A stretch of DNA of 64,000 bases from Halobacteriales archaeon YIM A00013 (GTDB lineage: Archaea; Halobacteriota; Halobacteria; Halobacteriales; Haloarculaceae), in contig JAKCFM010000002.1 of the NCBI GenBank assembly GCA_025041195.1, forward strand, positions 310,001 through 374,000. Reading direction: 5' to 3'. Positions 8,714 through 16,435 of this stretch are shown here, piece after piece; position 1 is the first letter of the stretch; each line of letters begins with the position of its first letter. The position numbers and the translations under genes are program-made. The notes beneath the pieces were generated by a model. It saw nothing but the letters and a program-made list of their open reading frames with translations, was not told the DNA's origin and did no database searches.

Positions 8714-8830
8714 AGTTTGAACAAGTCTGCGATATCGAGTGCAAGCGAGTTTCGTCGCTCTCAGGGCTCGTGGAGGAAGCTCACACCCGGAGTAAGTCCG
8801 ATTGCACAAATCGCTGGAAAGTCTATAGCG
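8711..8830 (-). pseudogene. cas1: Decayed cas1 fragment fused to the cas2 remnant
   Basis: The minus strand reads AIGLTPGVSFLHEP, a TGA stop (8761-8763), then ERRNSLALDIADLFK. This matches the active-site region of Cas1. The intact locus 2 Cas1 has HPAVSYLHAPGNRR followed by TSLALDVADIFKP, which contain the metal-binding His and Asp. The frame passes straight into the Cas2-like KYLRRY segment, so a deletion removed the end of cas1 and the start of cas2. The rest of cas1 is absent. The adaptation module of locus 1 is therefore dead. Confidence 0.7.
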
Positions 8831-8922
8831 AGATGTGTACTGTGCTTCACTCTGCCCCCTACGACGACTTAGTATCGTCCAGGGTGAAACCGCGGCTGAG
8901 ATCTCCCATTCTTGCAGTTGTT

Positions 8923-9021
8923 CCATCAACCCCCCCGGGGGTTCGGGGAGATTGAGGGTCGATGGGAATCTTGATGCCGATACAGGTATATCACCCGTAT
9001 GAGGACGCCGATGCGCCAATG
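8923..9021 (+). promoter_or_regulatory. Leader of array C
   Basis: Arms CCATCAACCC (8923-8932) and GGGTCGATGG (8956-8965) form the same palindrome as leaders A and B with a single mismatch. The proximal arm is 56 nt from the first repeat. GAATCTTGATG after the arm matches AAATCCTGATG in leader A, and CAATG precedes the repeat. Confidence 0.7.
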
Positions 9022-9835
9022 GTTTCAGTTGAACCCTAGTCGGGTCGAAGCCTGAATCACTCGTTGTTCTCCGCGATTACGAAAGTTTCAGTTGAACCCT
9101 AGTCGGGTCGAAGCAACTGAGTCCGAGAGACGAACCCGTGCAGACGCCTCGTTTCAGTTGAACCCTAGTCGGGTCGAAGCGAGCATTGGAGCCGGACGAA
9201 CGCCTGCGAATGGAACGTTTCAGTTGAACCCTAGTCGGGTCGAAGCCAACCGCCATCCCGCTGCGACGTGTATCGACACGCGTTTCAGTTGAACCCTAGT
9301 CGGGTCGAAGCACATCGGACAGAGACCTCAAACGTTGTCTCATATCCGTTTCAGTTGAACCCTAGTCGGGTCGAAGCGAGGACTGTCGCCCCCTCAAAAT
9401 CACGACTTTCGCCTGTTTCAGTTGAACCCTAGTCGGGTCGAAGCAAGAACGAGCGTGGGGAATACCATGCCAGCGCTGGTTTCAGTTGAACCCTAGTCGG
9501 GTCGAAGCTGCTCAACTGAGTGTTGGGCGCGCTATCAGCGCGAGTTTCAGTTGAACCCTAGTCGGGTCGAAGCGATCCATTCCTCGCTGGAGATACTCTC
9601 CACGCGCACGGTTTCAGTTGAACCCTAGTCGGGTCGAAGCGTCGAGCGTAACGAGGACGCATTCGTCCAGGAGCTGGTTTCAGTTGAACCCTAGTCGGGT
9701 CGAAGCAAAGTTGTCGAAGAGCAGTGGCTCAACGGAGAACCGGGGTTCAGTAGAACCCTTTAGGGTTGAAGCGTTCCGATGCGAATCACCGCAAATCGAA
9801 CCGATGAGTTCAGACGAACCTTGTGGGATCGGAGC
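9022..9835 (+). CRISPR. CRISPR array C, 11 identical repeats plus 2 degenerate
   Basis: The 30-nt repeat starts GTTTCAGTTGAACCC and ends TAGTCGGGTCGAAGC. Copies lie at 9022, 9085, 9151, 9217, 9282, 9348, 9415, 9479, 9544, 9611 and 9677, with spacers of 33-37 nt. Two degenerate copies follow: 9744-9772 (AGTAGAACCCTTTAG type) and 9808-9835 (CAGACGAACCTTGTGGG). The last is closer to the array A/B repeat than to array C, so the tail derives from a different repeat family. No cas gene with this exact repeat adjoins it. Short ORFs reading through the array are artefacts of its periodicity. Confidence 0.95.
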
Positions 9836-9920
9836 CTCTACGAACAGGTCCAGGAAGCCGCCACGGTGCCGTTCAATGAGGACCTTCCTGGCGTAAGAAG
9901 ACGATATACCATATCTCGCT

Positions 9921-10049
9921 ATACTAATTCGATTGCTTGCCGCGATTTGTGGCGCCACATAGATTACTGACTAAATTGATCAAATAAGAACTAGAATAGC
10001 CCTGTCAGCAGGGAGATGACTGCTGACAGACTGTCAGTAACCACTGTTT
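9921..10049 (+). repeat. Direct repeat, copy 1, on the left of Cas locus 2
   Basis: Two conserved blocks recur at 25214-25340. Block 1 (9921-9956) matches 29 of 36 positions and includes CCGCGATTTGT. Block 2 (10002-10049) matches 41 of 48 positions. Block starts are 81 nt apart here and 79 nt apart in copy 2. Block 2 holds the perfect palindrome CTGACAG-A-CTGTCAG (10023-10037) and a further CTGTCAG at 10002-10008, which looks like an operator or recombinase site. Copy 1 sits just upstream of a serine recombinase fragment. Confidence 0.65.
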
Positions 10050-10099
10050 GTTATATAGTTCGTCCCCCGTCAGTAAGTCGTACTCAGGTAGCTCGCTGT

Positions 10100-10231
10100 G
10101 CTACCTACATTCGCGCCTCGACCGACACCCAAGAGACCACCCACCAACGCACCGCGATCGAGACTGGCTCGACTCCTCGACGAAACTGCACCGGAAGACA
10201 ACTAGCCAGAATGCTCCTGTCCAGCTGGTGA
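10100..10231 (+). pseudogene. Serine recombinase (resolvase) N-terminal fragment
   Basis: The frame reads ATYIRASTDTQETTHQRTAIE. This is the beginning of the resolvase catalytic domain, with the Y-x-R-x-S-T-x-x-Q motif carrying the nucleophilic Ser. After ~20 residues the sequence loses all similarity (TGSTPRRNCTGRQ) and stops at 10231. Only a broken 5' part remains. It directly follows the palindromic direct repeat, consistent with a relic of a mobile element. Confidence 0.5.
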
Positions 10232-10288
10232 GCACAGCCTCTCTCAGCCACAAGACTCATTCTGATCTGCGCCATCGTGCGGGATGAC

Positions 10289-10468
10289 ATGAAACGATGG
10301 GAGTACAAGATTGTCGATCTTTCCGGGGACGGACTGTTGAATACTCCGGGCTCACCAACAGAGAGCGATCTTAATGCCCTTGGAGAGCAAGACTGGGCGC
10401 TCGCGACAGCCGTGGCAGATAAAACACAGAAAACCGACGCCCTCGTGTTCAAGCGTCCGAAAGCATGA
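10289..10468 (+). CDS. Small DUF4177-like protein
   Basis: This 59-residue protein starts MKRWEYKIVDL and contains LNALGEQDWALATAVAD and ALVFKRP. That is the pattern of the DUF4177 family of small proteins of unknown function (WEYK, then L-N-x-x-G-x-x-G-W-E-L, then a final F-K-R strand). A GTG four codons upstream is an alternative start. It stands alone on the plus strand between the recombinase fragment and an orphan CRISPR repeat. Confidence 0.6.
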   Translation: MKRWEYKIVDLSGDGLLNTPGSPTESDLNALGEQDWALATAVADKTQKTDALVFKRPKA

Positions 10469-10534
10469 GCTACTCCAAGCGACGCTCTTGAAATCACTCA
10501 TACTCCATCTCATTCCTTGTCCGCTCAATGAATG

Positions 10535-10564
10535 GTTATAGACGGACCCTAGTGGAGTCGAAGC
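10535..10564 (+). repeat. Orphan degenerate CRISPR repeat
   Basis: A 30-nt sequence GTTATAGACGGACCC...GTGGAGTCGAAGC matches the array A and C repeats at about three quarters of positions. It is preceded by AATG, as the first repeats of true arrays are. About 35-45 nt downstream, GAATCCTAATGG may be a second, more decayed half repeat (around 10600-10625). No leader palindrome lies 55 nt upstream. Confidence 0.6.
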
Positions 10565-10649
10565 ACCAACTTCTCAGCGAGTCTGTTTCGGAGAAGACGC
10601 AGAGTGAATCCTAATGGACATCCGGGGATGACGGCGGTCGAGAGAGCCA

Positions 10650-11284
10650 TCACCAGAGCGCCGCAAGGAGGGCTGGAATCCACGTCGAGAGATAGAGTGT
10701 CGACTGATCCATACCATTAGCCGTATCCATCGAGATCTGAGTGACAAGCACCACACTCACCACTCCCATCGTCCCGTACAACACCGCGAACCCACGCGGA
10801 TCAAACAGAATACCAATCCCAAGAAGAACGAGATAGCCAGCACCACCGAACCAGTGCAGCGAGCCGACCGGCTCAGTGAGGAGAAATATGATCCCGATAA
10901 TGTGTATCAAAAAGAATAGGAGAGTGCCGACAACCAGGGGGATAATCCACGGCTCGCCACGACTCAAGCCGTGCTCATCTCGTCCGTCAGTGATGTCGTG
11001 GTCATGGCGGGCGTTGTGACAATCCACACAGAGCAGTTCGAGATTGCGTAGTCGATTCGAGCCCCCTCCGAGAGGGGCGTCGTGTGATGGACGTCCAGCA
11101 CCTTCCCCTCACCCGCTGCCACTCCACACTCCTGGCAGGTGTAGTGATCGCGCTGTTTGACAGCCTCTTTGCGGGCGTCCCAATCCGGCGGATAGCGACC
11201 GTCGTAGGTCCCCTGTTCGTTGTATCCGACGTGAATCCCGTCAGTATCGGCCGCTATCGACGTGACTGTATTACCTATTTCGTT
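10650..11284 (-). pseudogene. HNH endonuclease fused to membrane segments, frameshifted
   Basis: On the minus strand the upstream frame reads GYNEQGTYDGRYPPDWDARK, QRDHYTCQECG and VLDVHHTTPLSEG, an HNH nuclease with its first CxxC and the His-His motif. After a G-rich run (plus strand ~11061-11068) the frame shifts and continues GGSNRLRNLELLCVDCHNARHDHD, with the second CxxC, followed by three or four hydrophobic segments ending at 10650. The combination of HNH and transmembrane tail looks like one original gene. The upstream frame begins after a stop codon at 11285-11287 and has no clear start. It is probably inactive unless the frameshift is a sequencing error. Confidence 0.6.
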
Positions 11285-11289
11285 TCATA

Positions 11290-11314
11290 GTTACAGCAGT
11301 ACCCGGGGTTGAAC
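11290..11314 (+). repeat. Orphan CRISPR repeat related to array D
   Basis: GTTACAGCAGTACCC is identical to the first 15 nt of the array D repeat and is followed by GGGGTTGAAC, a shortened version of its 3' half. A second, weaker repeat-like stretch (AGTAGGGATTCAGAAGC) ends at 11366, one spacer length away. The pair could be a minimal crRNA-like unit just upstream of the cas6 operon of locus 2. Confidence 0.6.
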
Positions 11315-12167
11315 CGCTGAGTGTATATTCCATGACCTCATGGTCGCCAGTAGGGATTCAGAAGCTTCCCAATTGAGGATTTGAAATAGGAACGTGTGCG
11401 CGTATCCCTACCTAATACAGAAGTACCCATCTTAGGGTTTCTATGATTGAACTCCCCACCGTTTATGGGTGATATCAGCGTAGACTCCTGTTCTATGCCA
11501 CGGAGACAAGTGATTCATACTCACCATTGACGTTCATCAATGGTAAAGCACACGTCCAAAGGTGCGCCACCGCCAGAAGTCGAGGCTTCTGGCTGCCCGC
11601 GAGATGCTATCCGGCGACCCCGTATTTAATACTCAAAGTACTCACCGTCGCAGTTGCCCTCATGAGTACAGAAAAACGTCGAACAGCGTTGAGATGTGTG
11701 GTTCGAAGGGACTTGCACGGCTTCAATATCGGGCGACGCTGTAAGTACGGCATACGGAACTCATAATCATCATCGAGTGTGAATGGGACAGTACACCGAA
11801 CTCCCATACATAATATATAAAGCATACAAATATTACATATCAAGAGGAATCGGCCTGCCATTGTACATAGTTTGGTCTCCAGCTATCAGTTTCATATCAC
11901 AGCTATAGCTATGGATTTTCGTCTCATACATTCTATAAGCTACTATTATTTCTTAGAATGATTCCGACCTCAGGAGGAGATTTCTGGGGCTCATTCATGT
12001 ATTATGCAGACTATCCATACTGCCAATTCCAATTGATTAATTCTCTGTCGAATAGATAGTATACACACATTCCTAAAAATAGTAACTTATTTGTATCCAC
12101 TTACTCATATATTGATTGAACATGGACGAAGATACAACATGATGATAAGACGGAATGGTGATTGTTG
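11315..12167. other. AT-rich region upstream of Cas locus 2, no convincing gene
   Basis: No protein that I recognise is encoded here. One very small frame at 11662-11766 (34 codons, MSTEKRRTALRC..., 8 arginines) has a TATTTAATA box at 11623-11631 placed to drive it, but nothing else supports it. From 11770 onward the sequence is AT-rich and low in open frames. It probably contains the promoter of the locus 2 cas6 operon. Confidence 0.5.
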
Positions 12168-13043
12168 ATGCGATTAACCATTGATCTCGAAGCACGGCGT
12201 CAAACAGCATATATGAATGCCGCGCACAACAAATTGCGCGGTCTGCTCTGGCAGGCGCTCGGTGACGGATATGACGAGATACGGAATAGTCCCCGACCAA
12301 TGCCACTGTCATTCTCGTGCGTGTGGCCGTGGGACGATCCACTCACACCGAATCGAACATACCATGTAACCGTCGCTTCACCGGACGAGGCGATTCTGCA
12401 CGATCTTGCCGATAGCCTTCGTTCGTATCAGGAGTTCAACGTGGGTGAAATGCCCCTACGTATTGTCGATCTTCATCTCGATAACCCGGATGTAGGTCCA
12501 GCTGAGACCGAGGGTGTCCTCGAGACTGTCACTGGTCTCCTCTGTTCGTTCTCACACGACGTGGCTGACGAGTACGGTCTCGATACCAGTCCGATTGAGG
12601 GACAAGGACCCGATGCTGAGTTATACTGGCGACAATCCCATGGCGTCGGTCCACTTCGAGAAGCGATTCGGCGATCTCTCCAACGACGCCACGAGTACGT
12701 GTATCCTGACTTACCAGGGCCGATGGATGTGGACGAACCACTCTTTACGTGGCTTGATCCGATCAAAGACAAGGTGACATACCCGCTCCCGTTTACTCCT
12801 ACGACAGGAACTACATATACGGTAATCCTCTCGAAGTGGAGATTTGGCTATCGCGTTCGAAATAGTGGAGGTTCGCGTAACACAAATCATCATCGACGCC
12901 ATCTCAATCTTGCACTAAATACCGGTGTTGGACGCAAGACGGCCCATGGATTCGGTTTCCTTTCAATTGACTATGAAAGTCGGACCAACCCACGGGCCGA
13001 CTACGGCATCACCACGGAGACAGAAAGTGAATCTATTTCATGA
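12168..13043 (+). CDS. cas6: Cas6 crRNA endoribonuclease, locus 2
   Basis: This complete 291-residue Cas6 would process the array D transcript. H20, in an N-terminal helix (AYMNAAHNKLRG), is a candidate catalytic histidine. The C-terminal glycine-rich loop GVGRKTAHGFGFL near residue 252 contacts the repeat RNA in the family. I chose ATG at 12168 over a TTG two codons earlier. The stop overlaps the cas8b ATG by 4 nt. It is the first gene of the operon, behind an AT-rich promoter region. The GC content here is lower than in locus 1, suggesting a separate origin. Confidence 0.92.
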   Translation: MRLTIDLEARRQTAYMNAAHNKLRGLLWQALGDGYDEIRNSPRPMPLSFSCVWPWDDPLTPNRTYHVTVASPDEAILHDLADSLRSYQEFNVGEMPLRIVDLHLDNPDVGPAETEGVLETVTGLLCSFSHDVADEYGLDTSPIEGQGPDAELYWRQSHGVGPLREAIRRSLQRRHEYVYPDLPGPMDVDEPLFTWLDPIKDKVTYPLPFTPTTGTTYTVILSKWRFGYRVRNSGGSRNTNHHRRHLNLALNTGVGRKTAHGFGFLSIDYESRTNPRADYGITTETESESIS

Positions 13044-15235
13044 GTGATCTTCCGCAAACACTCAGTGGTGTTGCTGATGAAGCAATTCGTAATGCGCTCC
13101 CCGAGTTCCCAATTACATCGGTGAGAAGACTGCAGATGCTGTACGGAACGCTGTATAACCTTGGTCGTGGTCTGACTAATGTCTCGGGGTATGGGATCTA
13201 TTTGACGCCCGAGAAAGCGGATAAAAGCCATGCTGTCGTTGAGGTCATGGTTGACTTAACCAGTACCGAACCGACGTTCGAACGAGTTCGGACATCCGAG
13301 TACACGGCGGAGCTATCTAGCGAACTCGGGCACGCATACAATACTGCAACACGAGGGCACGATCACAGCCTGACCCACCGCAGTGCGAGTGGTGGCTCAA
13401 CGCTTGCGAAATGGACGGTTGGGGGATTTACCGGATGGCCTGATCCCGATGATCCTGCTGTTTCCACAGTGCTCAATGATGGTACTGGGCATCCCGACCA
13501 GTTTATCATAGAGCGACTGTTCGAACTTGGGGAGAAAGAAACAGTCATGTCGTCGATACGTGAGCAGGTAGAATCCCTTGACATATCATCTGAAGCCTAT
13601 TTAACAACAGTCCGGATGCAAGTCGATACAACTGCACTATCTGAGCCACCAGCGCACGACGCTGGCACTTCGAACGGGTATCTGCCAGGTGAGCTTCCGG
13701 TTTGTAACGAAGTAATGAAGCAACGGGTCCTGATGGACTACGCGTATATGAAAACGGACGAGATATTCTCTGAGGGACAGGGTGTCGACATGGCAACTGG
13801 CACAACTGGTCGAGTTGTGGGATTCGCTGACGATCCACTCAAGCATTTCACTACGAAACAGCGGGAGAAGTTCCGGAATCTCGATCGCTCACGCTCGTGG
13901 CAGTCCCACCCTACTGGAGAGGAGGCCGCAAAGCTGATTTCCGCATCAAGTGAGTTCCTTGATGCGTGTCATACTAGCCGGTATTTTGCCCGTATCTACC
14001 AACTTCCGTATTTCACCGGAACTCCGACGGTCGATCAGGCAAAGTTCCTGTATTCACTCCTTCGGGAGCGCCAGCAAACCGATCATCGAAAGAAATCGAC
14101 CGTGGAACTGGTTCAGGGCAGTGCTGCCACTGAAAACATCACTCTCGATACGTCAAAGCTCCGATTCTGGACCATCGCGCAGTACTACCAACAAGAGGGA
14201 CGGCGAGACGTGTTTCGTGAGACGCCAGCAGCACGCGTTCACCATCTTGAAGATCTCGCACAACAGCATGATGAGATCGTCTGTGGACCGCTCTACCGGC
14301 CTGGAGGATTCCCGACGTACGATGACAGCAACGATGACGATGATTGGTCAATAATCAACCCGGAGAATACACAGACTATCCATCAGTTTGTTGCATCTGG
14401 ACGCTATTTCGATCAAACATTCCCTAGGCGGCAGACGGACGACGATACAGATCCCAAAACGACCGATGTGCGACTAATCGCCTACTTCGAAGCAGCGTCA
14501 GGTGGGACACTCAACTTCGAGATGGTTCTGTCTGCCTATGTTGAACGGATCAAGCAGGAATTAGAAGATGGGGATCTTCCGTGGCGAACAATCTCAGCGC
14601 AAGTCGCACAGCTTGAGGCACTTCGACGGGCCGATCTCGTCGTCGACCCGACACTGAATAACACAGAATCGATCCACACTAACATGACTAATACCGATCA
14701 ATCGACCGAAGAATCGGTCACAGATACGAAGGAATCGAACAACGACGATCAATCCCTACTAGCCGGTGCAAGAACACAACAGAAGCCATCAGATGCGGAT
14801 AAGGCGGCATACCGACGATATCGTCTCGATCAGCAGTTGAATCGTGATGTATTATCACAGTCAGAGCGTAAATTCGTGTTTGGGGTCGGTGTGCTCACAG
14901 GCTACATCTCCAATTATCAAGGTGGAAGAGAAGGGATGAATCGAACCATCGCGACCCAGTATGGACCCGAGAAGATGACCATCGATCGACTCAAGCAACT
15001 CTGGGTCTCGTTGGTCGAAAAGGCGACACATTACGGTACCCATGGGATGCTCTACCGAGATTCCTTTGCTCGCGTCGAATCACTCCAAACAGAGATTGAT
15101 TTCGAACAATGGGAATTATCTGGTGCCGACACACGGTTCCAGTACGCCTCAGGGCTCGTATTCGGCGCAAATCACAGTCAGAGCGACGTTGAAGCTGATA
15201 TCGCAGATTCAACGTCTTCACGATCCGATGCCTGA
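13040..15235 (+). CDS. cas8b: Cas8b, type I-B Cascade large subunit, locus 2
   Basis: This 731-residue protein is homologous over its length to the locus 1 Cas8b but clearly diverged. Common blocks are SVRRLQMLYGTLYNL near the N-terminus, GVDMATG, VGFADDPL, SRSWQSHPTGEEAAKLI, QLPYFTG and the C-terminal ASGLVFGAN. It probably recognises the PAM and stabilises target-bound Cascade. It overlaps cas6 by 4 nt and cas7 by 8 nt, the same overlaps as in locus 1. An acidic, polar linker (SVTDTKESNNDDQS) follows the internal ATG at 14684 and separates the large- and small-subunit parts. Confidence 0.9.
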   Translation: MSDLPQTLSGVADEAIRNALPEFPITSVRRLQMLYGTLYNLGRGLTNVSGYGIYLTPEKADKSHAVVEVMVDLTSTEPTFERVRTSEYTAELSSELGHAYNTATRGHDHSLTHRSASGGSTLAKWTVGGFTGWPDPDDPAVSTVLNDGTGHPDQFIIERLFELGEKETVMSSIREQVESLDISSEAYLTTVRMQVDTTALSEPPAHDAGTSNGYLPGELPVCNEVMKQRVLMDYAYMKTDEIFSEGQGVDMATGTTGRVVGFADDPLKHFTTKQREKFRNLDRSRSWQSHPTGEEAAKLISASSEFLDACHTSRYFARIYQLPYFTGTPTVDQAKFLYSLLRERQQTDHRKKSTVELVQGSAATENITLDTSKLRFWTIAQYYQQEGRRDVFRETPAARVHHLEDLAQQHDEIVCGPLYRPGGFPTYDDSNDDDDWSIINPENTQTIHQFVASGRYFDQTFPRRQTDDDTDPKTTDVRLIAYFEAASGGTLNFEMVLSAYVERIKQELEDGDLPWRTISAQVAQLEALRRADLVVDPTLNNTESIHTNMTNTDQSTEESVTDTKESNNDDQSLLAGARTQQKPSDADKAAYRRYRLDQQLNRDVLSQSERKFVFGVGVLTGYISNYQGGREGMNRTIATQYGPEKMTIDRLKQLWVSLVEKATHYGTHGMLYRDSFARVESLQTEIDFEQWELSGADTRFQYASGLVFGANHSQSDVEADIADSTSSRSDA
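14684..15235 (+). CDS. Predicted internally initiated Cas11b small subunit, locus 2
   Basis: Codon 549 of cas8b is an in-frame ATG (MTNTDQSTEES) that would give a 183-residue product. It corresponds to the ATG at codon 546 of the locus 1 cas8b. In both, the methionine follows a short hydrophilic stretch and precedes a Thr/Asp/Glu-rich linker that leads into the helical bundle. Type I-B small subunits are known to be made this way. The internal start is inferred, not shown. Confidence 0.5.
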   Translation: MTNTDQSTEESVTDTKESNNDDQSLLAGARTQQKPSDADKAAYRRYRLDQQLNRDVLSQSERKFVFGVGVLTGYISNYQGGREGMNRTIATQYGPEKMTIDRLKQLWVSLVEKATHYGTHGMLYRDSFARVESLQTEIDFEQWELSGADTRFQYASGLVFGANHSQSDVEADIADSTSSRSDA

Positions 15236-16433
15236 TCAATCCAACAATCAACATACAACAATGACAGATACACCCATCACCGCACTTGCTGAAACACCCG
15301 ATATCACGCCTGTTTCGAACCGCTCGGAAATTGTGCTCCTCTTCGACGCCGAAGACTGTAATCCGAATGGGAATCCGCTAGATGATAATCGGCCGCGTAT
15401 CGATCCAGAAACGAATATCGGAACCGTCACCGACGTCCGGTTGAAACGATTTCTTCGTGACCAGCTCGAAGCGGACGGTCACACGATTTTCCTCCGGCGC
15501 TACGAATTGCCGGATGGATCGTTAGGAACGCGTGCGGATCTCGCTCTAGAGTTGTTCGATCGAGTCGTTGATATCGAAGATCTAGTGGAACTTGAAGAAC
15601 AGATCGATGGCAATCACATCATGGATCTGTTCCTCGACAACGCCATTGATTGTCGATATTTTGGCATAACCCTCTCGCTCGACGATATAGACAACGATGA
15701 ACCGTTCTACGAAAAGGAGGACATCGAACTCTATGAACGGGTCAAGGAGCATCTAAACGCTCACGTTCAAGGGCCTGTCCAGTTTACCCACGGTCGGTCC
15801 ATACATAAAGTATTCCTCAAAGACGAAGCGGAAACATTGGCTCCGTCCGTTCCCGGAAAGCGGGGTAAATCTGCTGGGACCTTTGGTGACGACTTCCGTG
15901 TCCGGTATGGAATGTACAGCACGAGTGGTATCGTCAATGAACATGCTGCTGCTAAGACGCGGTTGTCGGATCACGATATTGAGCGACTCGATTCGTTAGT
16001 CTGGCGAGCGCTCATAAACCAGACACTCACCCGAAGTAAATTCGGCATGGCCCCACGGCTGTACGCACGTATCGAGTACACTGAGAACGACTATCATATC
16101 GGAAACCTCCATCACGAGATCACGTTCGATAAGTCGAATTCGGACGACCCACGCGAATTCACAACAATCGATGATGTGACTGTCGATGTCGGTCCATTCC
16201 TCCAGACGCTCAAGAGTAACGCCGACCGCATTGAACAGGTCCACCTCTGTGTTAGCCGCCATCTCACAATTAGTACTGATATGGGTGGGGAGGAACATGA
16301 AGCCACAGATCTACCACGCCTGATTGAAAAGCAAGGTATTGATGTCAACGTTATTGATGTTCGCAAAGAGAAGCAGAGATACAGTGATGCAGACCGGCAG
16401 ACGTTTGCCGATTTCGAAATCGAGGCCGAATAA
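15228..16433 (+). CDS. cas7: Cas7 (Csh2-type), Cascade backbone subunit, locus 2
   Basis: Homologous to the locus 1 Cas7, with SEIVLLFDAEDCNPNGNPL, VTDVRLKRFLRDQLE, GPVQFTHGRSIHK and LYARIEYTENDYHIG in the same order. Two starts are possible. ATG 15228 gives 401 residues and reproduces the 8-nt ATGNCTGA overlap with cas8b seen in locus 1. ATG 15261 (MTDTPITAL, 390 residues) aligns better with the other N-terminus. I prefer 15228 because of the shared overlap, but the choice is open. It forms the crRNA-binding backbone of Cascade. Confidence 0.9.
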   Translation: MPDQSNNQHTTMTDTPITALAETPDITPVSNRSEIVLLFDAEDCNPNGNPLDDNRPRIDPETNIGTVTDVRLKRFLRDQLEADGHTIFLRRYELPDGSLGTRADLALELFDRVVDIEDLVELEEQIDGNHIMDLFLDNAIDCRYFGITLSLDDIDNDEPFYEKEDIELYERVKEHLNAHVQGPVQFTHGRSIHKVFLKDEAETLAPSVPGKRGKSAGTFGDDFRVRYGMYSTSGIVNEHAAAKTRLSDHDIERLDSLVWRALINQTLTRSKFGMAPRLYARIEYTENDYHIGNLHHEITFDKSNSDDPREFTTIDDVTVDVGPFLQTLKSNADRIEQVHLCVSRHLTISTDMGGEEHEATDLPRLIEKQGIDVNVIDVRKEKQRYSDADRQTFADFEIEAE

Positions 16434-16435
16434 CG

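Noticed and set aside
8633-9019. 128-codon minus-strand frame between arrays B and C
   Set aside because: It crosses leader C and reads the decayed cas1-cas2 partly in the wrong frame; the remnant interpretation explains the sequence better.
9092-9896. Plus-strand frames repeating LNPSRVEA
   Set aside because: They are translations of array C repeats.
15042-15227. Longer start for the second cas7
   Set aside because: This part overlaps cas8b in another frame and has no similarity to Cas7; ATG 15228 or 15261 is preferred.
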